From Bubalus kerabau (taxonomy: Eukaryota > Chordata > Mammalia > Artiodactyla > Bovidae): a DNA stretch of 64,000 nt. Position 1 is the stretch's first letter, and every line of letters starts with the position of its first letter. A program made the translations under genes and the position numbers. Under the pieces are notes generated by a model. The model ran no database searches. It had not been told where the DNA came from and was given only the letters and a program-made list of their open reading frames with translations. The stretch lies in contig NC_073628.1 of NCBI RefSeq assembly GCF_029407905.1, positions 84,378,501 through 84,442,500 on the forward strand, given 5' to 3'. Shown here piece by piece: positions 32,433-42,445 of the stretch.

Positions 32433-33542
32433 TGAAAAAGCACAAGAGTTCTAGAAAAACATCTACTTCTGCTTAATTGACTATGCCAAAGCCTTTGACT
32501 GTGTGGATCACGACAAACTATGGAAAATTCTTCAAGAGATGGGAATACCAGACCACCTCACCTGTCTCCTGAGAAATCTGTATGCAGGCCAAGAAGCAGC
32601 AGTTAGAACTGGATGTGGAACAACAGACTGGTTCCAAATTGGGAAAGGAGTACGTCAAGGCTGTATACTGTCACCCTGCTTATTTAACTTATATGCAGAG
32701 TACATCATGTGAAATGCTGGGCTGGATGAAGTACAAGCTGGAATCAAGATTGCTGGGAGAAATATCAATAACTTCAGATATGTAGATGGCACCACCCTTA
32801 TGGCAGAAAGTGAAGAAGAACTAAAGAGCCTCTTGATGAAAGTAAAAGAGGAGAGTGAAAAAGTTGGCTTAAAACTCAACATTCAGAAAACTAAGATCAT
32901 GGCATCCAGGCCCATCATTTCATGACAAATAGATCGGGAAATAATGGAAACAGTGAGAGACTTTGTTATTTTGGGCTCCAAAATCACTGCAGATGGTGAC
33001 TGCAGCCATGAAATCAAAATACATTTGCTCCTTGGAAGAAAAACTATGACCAACCTAGACAGCATATTAGAAAGCAGAGACATTACTTTACCAACAAAGT
33101 CAAAGCTATGGTTTTTCCAGTGGTCATGTATAGATGTGAGAGTTGGACTATAAAGAAAGCTGAGTTCCAAAGAATTGATGCTTTTGAACTGTGGTGTTGG
33201 AGAAGACTCTTGAGAGTCCCTTAGACTGCAAGGAGATCCAACCAGTCTATCCTAAAGGAAATCAGTCCTGACTATTCATTGGAGGACTGATGCGGAAGCT
33301 GAAACTCCAATACTTTGGCCACCTGATGTGAAAAACTGACTCATTTGAAAAGACCCTGATGCTGGGAATGACTGAAGGTGGAAGGAGAAGGGGACAACAA
33401 AGTATAAGATGGTTGTATGGCTTCACTGACTCGATGGACATGAGTTTGAGCAGCTTCACGAAATGGTGAAGGACGGGGAAGTCTGGCATGCTGCAGTCCA
33501 AGAGGTTGCAAAGAGTCAGACATGACTTAGTGACTGAACTGA
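32433..33542 (+). pseudogene. BovB LINE reverse-transcriptase relic
   Basis: This is a forward, 5'-truncated BovB of about 1.1 kb with the same extent as the copy at 25436. The frame at 32503-32712 covers part of the palm (LRNLYAGQEAAVRTG, VRQGCILSPCLFNLY) and ends at a TGA at 32710-32712. Downstream, the catalytic YADD motif has become YVDG (about 32779-32790), so this copy could not encode an active enzyme even without the stop. Its 3' end reads GTGACTGAACTGATT. Confidence 0.9.
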
Positions 33543-34394
33543 TTATTATATATAATTGTAAATTTATTGATAAGATGTGTGTGGTCTCCAGTTGACAGAC
33601 TGGTGATATCTTGATGAGTAACAAAATAAAAGACATACATAATTCACATATTATCATATTATTTACTCCATAACATTATTTTTTCTTATCTTTGTTTTAG
33701 AAACACTGTTAATTATGTTATTGTTAGAAAGATATTTGGATAATTTGCTTTCCTTTAACAGTAATCATCTAAAGAATTAACTAATAAAAGCAACCATATT
33801 CAAAGTATGTTTCAAAATGTTTTCACAAAAATATAAAGAAAATGCAATAAATTAAAATTAATGCTTTCTTTGAGGTTTTCTTTAAAAATATTTTAGCTTA
33901 TCTATTATAAGTAAAAGTCAAATTGTAAATTATAATGAATGAATATGAATATTTTGATCAAAATTATTTAAATAAAGATGAAATTTTTAATTTACTTTAT
34001 TGAAGGTTTCATTAAATCTTTTTATATCCTTTTATAAAAATAACAGTGCCTGCATTTTGGCATTCCATGCCTAACCAGCTAATATAATATAAAAAATTAG
34101 TATTTAATTCATATAGGTTGTAGCTAGATCACATACGAGTTGTCTCTCTTTATGCATGGATTCTGTATTTAAGCATTCACCTACTTGCTAAAATTTACTT
34201 ATAACCCTCAAATCAATCTTTTCAAGACTTCTAAGATCATTTGGGTACTACGTTGAAAAGTTTGAGCCCTGTGACACACGCGTTCCCAGCTGAGGTGGAA
34301 CAAGCTCCAGCCTGTCTTCTTGTTTCATACTGTAAGTAAGGGTCCGTTTTTGCAGTCTTGGTGGAGCCACACCTTTTGAATCTTTGGAGGTCTC
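33543..34394. other. AT-rich unique DNA
   Basis: No gene is recognised. A/T content is very high from 33650 to 34200. Confidence 0.45.
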
Positions 34395-34756
34395 TGGGCT
34401 GACTTTGATTTTCAGAATGGCCCCTGCACAGTGCCGCCGTGCTGCTAGTGCCCTAAGTCGAGGAGCTGTGCTGGCCCAGAAGGCGAGATGTGTGTTATGT
34501 AAGTTTCGCTCGAGCGGGACTTACAGCACCGGTGGCTATGAGTTCAACGTGAATGAATCAGCAGTGTTTTTTAAGTAAGGTGTCTTTAACCAGAAACACA
34601 CATAAAGCAAGGTCATGTGTAAATCAATGGACAAAAATGCTGTGACCAGAGATTCACAGGAGCCTGATCCTCTATTTCTCACAGGAACAGTGGTTCAGGA
34701 TTCATCAAATCAGTGTTTGTGATAATTTTATAGAACATTACTTCGAATAAGAGTTG
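34395..34756 (+). mobile_element. Tigger-like (pogo/TcMar) DNA transposon relic
   Basis: The text TTAAGTAAGGTGTCTTTAAC, ACACATAAAGCAAGGTCATG, GCTGTGACCAGAG and TTTTATAGAACATTACTTCG follows, in order, a mammalian Tigger-type terminal consensus I remember, ending near AAGAGTTGACTA. The 64-codon frame at 34384-34578 lies inside it and is not a host gene. The residues VNESA in that frame echo the Tigger transposase helix-turn-helix. The other transposon end is missing, so this is an internally deleted or truncated copy. Confidence 0.6.
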
Positions 34757-35400
34757 ACTATATATATGCAAATCTAAGAGTGATGTTTAATATTGCAAAG
34801 TATTCCAAGGATGGCCCATCTACTGTGACAGACACGGCACCATTGAAGGCCTCCAGGACCACAAGTGAGAATCCAATGATAGGTAAGACAATACGTGTTT
34901 GAGCCAATGAGAAATGGTGATTCATTGCACAAGAATCCATTGCATTTGCACTGAGGACTTAAACTTGTAAATTAATTTGTCTTTTATCTAAATTTTTCCA
35001 TTGCTCCAACCATTCCACACTCCAAAGACACTTCCATCTCCAATATTGGCAGTGATACAACCCACAGACTTCATTGCATTCAGAAGTAGTCACTTTCTGT
35101 TTTGAAAATATGAGGCAAGAGATGTAGAGAAGTGTTTTTCTTAGGCCTGATGGTGTTAGTTCATACAGTGGGAGTTTAGGGTTACTAACCTCGCTGTACT
35201 CACATTGAGTACCAGATCCCAGTGACAAAGCCATCTGTATGTGATTTGACACGTTTATTTCTGGTGCTCCTGTGTGATATGTACAGTGTTGAAAGCCCAG
35301 ACCCGGGGCAGGACAAAGCACTTGTAGAAGGATTACAGAGGCAACCTGAGTTTTGCCCTGGAGACATCCAAACCAAACACAGCAAAGATGTAGCTCTTCA
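34757..35400. other. Unclassified intergenic DNA
   Basis: No gene is recognised. The 155-codon minus frame at 34959-35426 reads through the poly-T run at 35407-35420 as a lysine stretch and has no recognisable domain. Confidence 0.4.
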
Positions 35401-35461
35401 GCCACTTTTTTTTTTTTTTTAATCACAATCCAACTCTATAAGCACCAAAGTTCTAGTAGGA

Positions 35462-36565
35462 TCAGTTCAGTTCAGTCCCTAAGTCGTGTCCGACTCTTTG
35501 TGACCTCATGGACTGCAGCATGCCAGGCTTCCCTGCCCATCACCAACTCCCGGAGCTTACTCAAACTCATGTCCAAAGAGTCAGTGATGCCATACAACCA
35601 TCTCATCCTCTGTCGTCCCCTTCTCCTTCCACCTTCAGTCATTCCCAGCATCAGGGTCTCTTCAAATGAGTTAGTTCTTCCATCAGGTGGCCAAAGTATT
35701 GAAGTTTCAGCTTCAGCATCAGTCCTTCCATTGAATAGTCAGGACTGATTTCCTTTAGGATAGACTGGTTGGATCTCCTTGCAGTCCAAGGGACTCTCAA
35801 GAGTTTTCTCCAATATCGCAGTTCAAAAGCATCAATTCTTTGGCACTCAGCTGTCTTTATAGTCCAACTCTCACATCCATACATGACTACTGGAAAAACC
35901 ATAGCTTTGACTAGACGGACCTTTGTCAGAAAAGTAATGTCTCTGCTTTTTAGTATGCTGTCTAGGTTGGTGATACTTTTTTCTTCCAAGGAGCAAGCAT
36001 CTTTTAATTTCATGGCTGCAGTCACCATCTGCAGTGATTTTGGAGCCCAAAATAATAAAGTCTCTCACTGTTTCCATTGTTTCCCCATCTGTTCGCCATG
36101 AAGTGATGAGATTAAATGCCATGATCTTAGTTTCTGAATGTTGAATTTTAAGCCAATTTTTTCACTCTCTTTCACTTTCATCAGGAGGCTTTTTAGTTCT
36201 TCTTCACTTTCTGCCATAAGGGTGGTATCATCTGCATATCTAAGATTATTGATATTTCTCCCAGCAATCTTTATTCCAACCTGTGCTTCATCCAGCCCAG
36301 CGTTTCTCATGATGTATTCTGCATATAAGTTAAATAAGCAGGATGACAATATACAGCCTTGACATACTCCTTTCCTGATTTGGAACCAGTCTGTCGTTCC
36401 ATGTCCAGTTCTAACTGTTGCTCCTTGACCTACATACAGATTTCACAGGAGGCAGGTGAGGTGGTCTGGTATTCCCATCTCTTGAAGAATTTTCCATAGT
36501 TTGTTGTAATCCACACAGTCAAAGGCTTTGACAGTCAAAGGCTTTGGTCAATAAAGCAGAAAGAG
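35462..36565 (-). repeat. BovB LINE 3' part, inverted, about 1.1 kb
   Basis: It starts TCAGTTCAGTTCAGTCCCTA and extends into the reverse transcriptase. The minus frame at 36065-36349 keeps RYADDTTLMAESEEELKSLL, with the catalytic YADD. Frames are broken near 36060 and elsewhere. The truncated 5' end carries a local duplication of ACAGTCAAAGGCTTTG (about 36516-36545). Confidence 0.95.
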
Positions 36566-36720
36566 GACAATGGAATGTTGCATGTGAATTTCTCCAGAAT
36601 AATGTATTTATGTTAAATTGTCATCCTTGTTTGCTTTCATAAGAGGAATTTTCTTTATTCTTTTGGGAAAGAGAAAAGAGTTCTCTTCAATCACTCAGTC
36701 AATGTATTTAAAACTCTAGC
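36566..36720. other. Unique spacer
   Basis: Nothing recognised. Confidence 0.3.
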
Positions 36721-36935
36721 TTTTTTTTTTAGATTTATTTATTTATGTATTTGGCTGTGCCAGATCTTAGCTGCAGCACACGAGATTTTGTTGTGTCATT
36801 CGGGGTCTTTTATTGTGGCTCATAGGCTTCATTGTTCTACAGCCTGTAGGATATTAGTTCCCTGACCAGGGATCGAACCTGCATCCCCTGCATTGCAAGG
36901 TGAATTCTTAACCCCTGGACTACCAGGGAAGACCC
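36721..36935 (-). repeat. CHR-type SINE
   Basis: TTATTTATGTATTTGGCTGTG starts the inverted element. GGGATCGAACCTGCATCCCC is the B-box region. It ends GACTACCAGGGAAGACCC. Confidence 0.85.
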
Positions 36936-37129
36936 TCCAGCATATTTTTTTTTAATAAAATTTGCCTTTAGTACCAAAAGGTTGGTACACAGCCCTTTGT
37001 GTGAGTTATTTGCCCAAGATTATTCTAGAAGATCAGGATTTCCAGGAAGTGTTGTTCTGCCACTCTATAACATTTCCCTCATTCTTTCTTCATTCTACTT
37101 TTTCCTTCTGTCCTTCAAGGCTTAGTATC

Positions 37130-37170
37130 TAAGATTGCCTGTCACCAGCTGTGTGACCTTAGGAAAGCCC
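37130..37170 (+). repeat. MIR, left part split by an LTR
   Basis: CACCAGCTGTGTGACCTTAGG is MIR core. It continues as CCTCTGCACTTGCATTTCCTCACTG from 37663 after the LTR is removed. Confidence 0.75.
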
Positions 37171-37658
37171 TGTTAGCAAAGGGTTGATCAAAATTGCCTG
37201 CCTTGGTCAGGCATGAGAACTGTTTGCCTGAGTTGTCTCACAATAGGATGTCCCAATAAAGAACGCGGCGCTGCCAACAAAAGCTAACCAGGAGAATCTG
37301 AGATGGGCCAAAAGGACATCCTACCAACCTCCCAGAATCCTTTGCACTGGAGTCCATCTTGGCTAAGAGATGCGCCTGCCACCAGGAGGGACCTGAGTCA
37401 GACCAAATACGTGCCAAGCAAGATGATCGGCCAGAGACAACCCAGAAACTAACCCCATCACCATATAACCCGAGACTGCGAGGCATGTGGCAGAGCAGTG
37501 CTCCTGGGTTCCCTTACCCTGCTACTCTCTGCCCGGGCGCCCCTTCCCAATAAGGTCTTTTGCTTTGTCGGCATGTGTGTCTCTCAGACGATTCATTTCT
37601 GAGAGTTAGGCAAGAGCCTACCCAAGGACGCTGGAAGGGGTCCTCCGTGTCTGCCAGA
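37171..37658 (+). mobile_element. Solo LTR of a ruminant class I-like endogenous retrovirus
   Basis: The 488-bp element begins TGTTAGC and ends near CTGCCAGA, a decayed CA. It holds a TATAA box at 37464-37468 and a decayed polyadenylation signal AATAAG at 37549-37554, in U3-R-U5 order. The direct repeat GCCC at 37167-37170 and 37659-37662 is the 4-bp duplication expected of gammaretrovirus-like integration. The flanks rejoin into one MIR. No internal viral gene remains. Confidence 0.8.
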
Positions 37659-37662
37659 GCCC

Positions 37663-38579
37663 CTCTGCACTTGCATTTCCTCACTGACACAGAGCGAGTG
37701 CTTGTGCCTGCCACAAGCATGGAATTGCTGTCACGCTGAGTGACATGCTCTCTGCCACGTGTTGAGGGCTGTGCCAAGCAGAATACCTGCTCAGGACACT
37801 TTCACAGTCTTCATTCTTCTTATTGTGACAGGAGGATTTGACTAATCCCTCCACACCCCTCCATCAAAAAAATTTCATTGAACTTGGAGCCTTTCCCAGG
37901 GTAACAAAGTGAGGCATCATTAGAGATGAATGGACTCAGGTAGGCCTCTGGGTGGAGCAAGAAGAAACCGAAGTTCCTCCTCCTTGTGACGCAGTTTCAT
38001 TAACGAGGAGGGCTGGTCGGGCACCTTCTGAACTAAGAAAATAGTTTGTCTTAAATATGGTGTCAGACAATGAGAATGAACCATACGAACATATGAAAAA
38101 GTGAACATGAGTTTCCATCGAGGAGCTTTTGTAGACTTTGGCTCCACCTCTCACATGTGGGAATTCCAACAGGGAAATTCCAAGCAGAGAACCACGTCCT
38201 CGCTCACCTAGGGCCGGACCTCTGGCCTTGTTCCTCTCCTCGAGAGTGAGGGCGGCATCCCTGTGTAGCCACAGAGCTTGGAGGGATGGGGGCCAAGATC
38301 TGAGGTGTGTTAGGGGCAGGATGGGGAAGCACCAGGGGAACTAGATGGATTCCATTCAGGGGTAGGGCAGGCTGGAGGGTGAGGTTGAAGATTTGGTGGG
38401 AGACATAGGAAGAAAGAGGCTGTGAAGAAAGGAGCAGGAATCTGGGACAAGGGTGAGAATAGGGGGTCTCTGGGAACTCACAAAATTGACAGGGAGCTGG
38501 AGAACCAGGCTCAGACAGGTCCAAACAAGACAGGGCTTAGTCAAGATCTCCCAGGAGCCGTCTGTTTAGACCACCACTG
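37663..38579. other. MIR remainder, then unique DNA
   Basis: The first about 40 bases complete the split MIR. The rest shows no repeat or gene. Frames at 37920-38169 and 38204-38524 have no motif. Confidence 0.45.
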
Positions 38580-38592
38580 CCCTCATCACCAT

Positions 38593-38811
38593 CATGCACT
38601 TGCTCAGTTGTTCAGCTGTGTTTGACTCTTGCAACCCCATGGACTGTAGCTCACCAGGCTCCTCTGACCATGGAATTTCCCAAACAAGAATACTGGAGTG
38701 GGTTGCCATTTCCTTCTCCAGGGGATTTTCCTGACCCAGGGATTGAACCCACATCTCCTGCATCTCTTGCACTGCAGGAGGATTCTTTACCACTGAGCCA
38801 CCAGGGAAGCC
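38593..38811 (-). repeat. Bov-tA SINE with 13-bp perfect target duplication
   Basis: The copy is inverted and complete, with a small internal CATCTCTTGCA insertion near the B-box. The duplication CCCTCATCACCAT lies at 38580-38592 and 38812-38824. Confidence 0.95.
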
Positions 38812-38824
38812 CCCTCATCACCAT

Positions 38825-39319
38825 GTACATTTGTTATTCCTCTAAACCCCAGACACTCACCAGCATCCCACCAGATGCTGCAGCTCTGGAATCGCCCCCC
38901 TACACTGCTCTGGGACCCCTACCATCCCTGCTCTGAGCCCCCCACCCCTGCTCTGGGCTGTAGGGTCCACCACAGCTGTGCTGATGGTTCAGACTGACTC
39001 TGTCTTAGTGTCCTTCCATCTCCATCAAGAGTCTAAATGCTGCATAAGAGCACCTACCTGATCCCATCTTGGCCTCATGCCTGCCCTCCCCTCCCACCAG
39101 GGCCGGAATTCTCCCAACCGAGGGCTGTTTGGCAGGTGGGTGACCAAAATGACATGCGTTCCTCACAGGCCCCCAGCTTTACTGCAAACTGACTGAATCT
39201 ATTAGCACCTCTACATTAAAAATCGTCAGTTAGAAGGAAATTGGTAAGTTTCAGAAGAGTATGAAATAGAAAATCGGAAGGCAAGCGCAGGTGGTGTCAA
39301 TTCGTATGTCTGATTTTGA
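38825..39319. other. Unique intergenic DNA
   Basis: Nothing recognised. Confidence 0.4.
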
Positions 39320-39430
39320 AAGAGATTTATTGAGCACCTGCTGCCTGCCAGGCACTCTGATAAGCACAAGGGATGTATCATAGCTCCTGTTCTCAAGGAG
39401 CTTGAATTTAGATGGGGAGAGAGAAATAAT
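39320..39430 (+). repeat. L2-type 3' end
   Basis: GATTTATTGAGCACCTGCTGCCTG, then GGCACTCTGATAAGCACAAG, then TTCTCAAGGAGCTTGAATTTAG is the L2 3' end pattern. Confidence 0.65.
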
Positions 39431-39443
39431 CCGGCACTTTGCA

Positions 39444-39568
39444 AGCTGGTGGAGAAGGAAATGACAACCCACCCCAGTACTCTTGCCTGGAAAATCCCAT
39501 GGACAGAGGAGCCTGGTAGGCTACAGTCCATGGGGTTGCAGAGTTGGACATGACTGAGTGACTAAATT
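39444..39568 (+). repeat. Bov-A fragment without tRNA head
   Basis: GGAGAAGGAAATGACAACCC to GACTGAGTGACTAAATTTTC. It is truncated at the 5' side. Confidence 0.85.
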
Positions 39569-40007
39569 TTCAACTTTCAACTTTTGCAACCTGGGGGATA
39601 GGTGTGATGACCGAGGAGAGGACAGCAGCGGTGGGAAAGCCAAGGGCAGACTCCTGTCCTGCCCAGGCGAGGGTGGGGTTCAGGGTGGGGTCCTCTTGAG
39701 AAGGGGGTGTCTAAGGCCAGCAGTGGCCTTCAGGAAGGGAAAAGACGTTTCAGGTCAAGGCGCATTCCGGGTCTGGATGAAAGGACAGCCACTGACTTCA
39801 GCCAAAGCACTGCTTAGTGCACTCAGTGGAGCAGAATTTTTAGCCAGAATCACTCTCAGTGGAAAAGAATGCTGTATTGAAGTAATATGCTTCCTGCAGG
39901 TGAGGGAGTGGGTGCCATAGGACACAGATTTCTTAGATAGTGGAGGTACATAACAACAGCAGCAGAATTTGAGAGTTGTCATTATCAGCTTGTCATTATG
40001 TAATCTG
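39569..40007. other. Unique intergenic DNA
   Basis: The 120-codon frame at 39558-39920 has no recognised motif and starts in a SINE. Confidence 0.45.
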
Positions 40008-40019
40008 AAGCCCCCTTTT

Positions 40020-40212
40020 CTTTCTTTCTTTTTAATATTTATTTATTTGGCTGTACCAGGTCTTAGATGTGGTGCAAGGGACCTTCCATCTTTGTGGTGG
40101 CTTGCAGAATCTTTTAAGTGTGACATGTGGGATCTAGACCAGGGATCTCATCCAGACCCCCAGAGTTGGGAGCTTGGCGTCTTAGCCACTGGACCACCAG
40201 GGAAGTCCTGCA
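40020..40212 (-). repeat. CHR-type SINE with perfect target duplication
   Basis: An inverted copy ends CCACTGGACCACCAGGGAAG. The 12-bp duplication AAGCCCCCTTTT lies at 40008-40019 and 40213-40224. Confidence 0.9.
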
Positions 40213-40224
40213 AAGCCCCCTTTT

Positions 40225-40616
40225 TCCCCCAACAAATAGTTTATATTTCTTGGAAGGGAATTAATGCATAATATAATCTATGTGCATACATCTGTTTTTT
40301 TAAAAAAAAACCATCAGGCCCTAACTAGGTCATGGAGGTCACATTGAGGAAGAAAAAAGGAACATATTTATAACAAAATAATATGCATTTCAATATATGA
40401 ACTTTGGGGCACAACTACTCTAGAAGACATAGTGCGATATTGGCATCTGAACTGAGAATCTCCATAAATGTGATTGTGATGAACACAGGCTGACACTGGT
40501 CTGGTTGATTTGGTGAGTCACACATCACAGGTAGCTTTGCCTAAAGTGAGGAACAACTCTCGGTGAAGTTCTGACTAGCAAACCCCCAGTCTGCCCTGGA
40601 AAATCTGATATATTTT
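40225..40616. other. Unique spacer
   Basis: Nothing recognised apart from a T6A10 run near 40305. Confidence 0.35.
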
Positions 40617-40629
40617 AAAACTGTGAAAA

Positions 40630-40772
40630 GGGATACTTCCCTGGTGGTTCAGTGGTTAAGACTCCGTGTTCCCAATGCAGGAGGCATGGGTTCAGTCCCT
40701 GGTGAGGGAACTAGATCCCACATGCTGCCTGACACAACCAAATAAATAAATAATTAAAAATCATAAAAAGAT
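40630..40772 (+). repeat. CHR-type SINE
   Basis: TACTTCCCTGGTGGTTCAGT, B-box GGGTTCAGTCCC, and an AATAAATAAATAA tail. Flanks AAAACTGTGAAAA (40617-40629) and AAAATTGTGAAAA (40773-40785) differ at one base. Confidence 0.9.
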
Positions 40773-40888
40773 AAAATTGTGAAAAAAAAATCACTCTGGG
40801 TTTGTACATAAAACAGACTTAGGTTCTAGGCCCAGTTAATTATAGCCAGATGTTTCGGCTGCCTCGTGTCCCCTCTGACACAACTTTG

Positions 40889-41350
40889 TGTATTAGTTTT
40901 GGATAGCTGCTGTAACAAGCTACAAACTTAGTGTTTTAAAACAACACAAATTTATTTCCTTACAAGTCTAGAAGCCAGAAGTCTCAAGCCAGTTTCTGTG
41001 ATAAAGCCAAGATGTTACCCAGGCTGGTTCCTTCTAAGCTCTGAAAGGAAAATCCACATGTTTACCTTTTTCAGTTTCTCCTGGCCACCTGCTTCAGCCC
41101 CTTCCTCCACCTTCAGAGCATATCACTCCAACCTCTGTTTCATCATCACATGGCCTTTTCCTCTGACTTCTCCTGTGTCCATCTTATAATCAGTGATGTG
41201 ATTACACTCCCAACTAGATAATCCAGGGTAATCTTTCCACCTTGAGATTCTTAATCACATCTGCAAACTCCCTTTTGCTGTGAGGTAACATTCACAGGCT
41301 CTGGGGATTAGGACGTGACTGTACCTGGGGGTTAGCATTCTGCCTGCCAG
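40889..41350 (-). repeat. MLT1-like MaLR LTR
   Basis: TAGCTGCTGTAACAAGCTAC, then ACAACACAAATTTATTTCC, then CACATGGCCTTTTCCTCTG, then GGATTAGGACGTGACTGTAC. It is the same general type as the copy at 6015-6395. Confidence 0.55.
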
Positions 41351-41644
41351 ACACTGACTCCAGCTCTTGCTGCAGTGTGCAGGCTCATGCAGACTTCACT
41401 CCCAGGAGAGAGAGGCTGGCCTCAAGTGCACCCCAAGCATGTTGGCTTCCTGCCCCAGGCTTCTCCCACCCTGGCTATCTGTGGGGTGCACTTACCAGCA
41501 CCTGCAGGACTAGGAAGTGGAGGTGACCGTAGCCTCTGGGATACTTCTGGCCAACAAGGAAACATAAGAGATAGCTCTCATTCTTCACCTGGGACTGAGC
41601 CCTGCTTACTATTGGTTTTTCCTCTTTCCTTGCTTCACTCTCTG
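41351..41644. other. Unique spacer
   Basis: The 91-codon frame at 41375-41650 shows no motif. Confidence 0.35.
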
Positions 41645-41666
41645 TGTTAGTTAGGGCTTTCTAGAG

Positions 41667-41854
41667 CAGGGGTCCCCAACATCTGGGATCTAATGCCTGA
41701 TGATCTGAGGTTGAGCTGATGTAATAATAAAGGGAATAAAATACACAATAAATGTAATGTGCTTATCCCAAAACTAACCCCCAAACCCCCATCTGTGGAA
41801 AAGTTTGTCTTCCACAAAACCAGTCCCTGGTGCCGAAAAGGTCAGGGACCACTG
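41667..41854. mobile_element. MER1/Charlie-type hAT transposon relic
   Basis: It has terminal inverted repeats CAGGGGTCCCCAAC at the left and GTCAGGGACCACTG at the right, and known internal text TAATGCCTGATGATCTGAGG. The 8-bp flanks TTCTAGAG (41659-41666) and CTGTAGAG (41855-41862) match at six of eight bases, the length expected for hAT elements. The element is non-autonomous. Confidence 0.8.
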
Positions 41855-41878
41855 CTGTAGAGAAACAGAATCAATGGA

Positions 41879-41882
<4 letters not shown>

Positions 41883-41919
<37 letters not shown>

Positions 41920-42043
41920 ATTATATAATATATACTAGAATATATATTATTTATATTATATAATATTATTATATAATAGAACATATGTTAAATAGGTACA
42001 TAGAGACAGAGATAAAGAAAGAGAGATGAGAGAGAGAGAGATA
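41883..42043. repeat. (TA)n, imperfect AT palindromes and (GA)n
   Basis: A TATATA run (41883-41913) is followed by self-complementary ATATAATAT text to about 41980 and AGAGAGAGAG at 42028-42041. Confidence 0.9.
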
Positions 42044-42445
42044 CTATTAAAAGGAATATATGGCAGCTGAGAAGTTCCAAGGTCTGCAGTCAGGAAGCTG
42101 GAGACCCAGGAAAGTCAATGATATAGTTTCATCCAAGTCTGAAGCCTTAGAGCCAGGAGGTGTTTTCCAGCTAGAATTCAATGCCAAAAGGAATGGAAGA
42201 CCAACGTCCCAGCTCAAAGACAGGCAAGGAGAGAGCTTCACTCAGACAACTCAGCCTTCCCTTCAAGCCATCAACAGATTAGATGAGGCCCACCCACATT
42301 AGGGAAGGCAGTCTGCCTTACTTGGTCAATTAATTCAAGTGTTAATCTCATCCAGAAACACCCTCACAGACATACTTAGAATAATTTTTAACCAACTATC
42401 TGGACACTTCATGGCCAATTTGACACATAAAATTAATCATCACAT

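Larger units (their letters stand above)
41645..42445. repeat. Old mammalian interspersed repeat with microsatellite core
   Basis: GTTAGTTAGGGCTTTCTAGAG and, after the nested transposon, AAACAGAATCAATGGAAGAC, later GATGAGGCCCACCCACATTAGG and TTTGACACATAAAATTAATC, form a high-copy mammalian repeat that I recognise but cannot name. Confidence 0.5.

Noticed and set aside
34384..34578. Small ORF with flanking splice-like signals as a new gene
   Set aside because: The sequence follows a Tigger-type DNA transposon end, and no coding sequence continues beyond it.
34959..35426. 155-codon minus-strand frame
   Set aside because: Its N-terminal lysine run is the poly-T stretch at 35407-35420, and no domain is recognisable.
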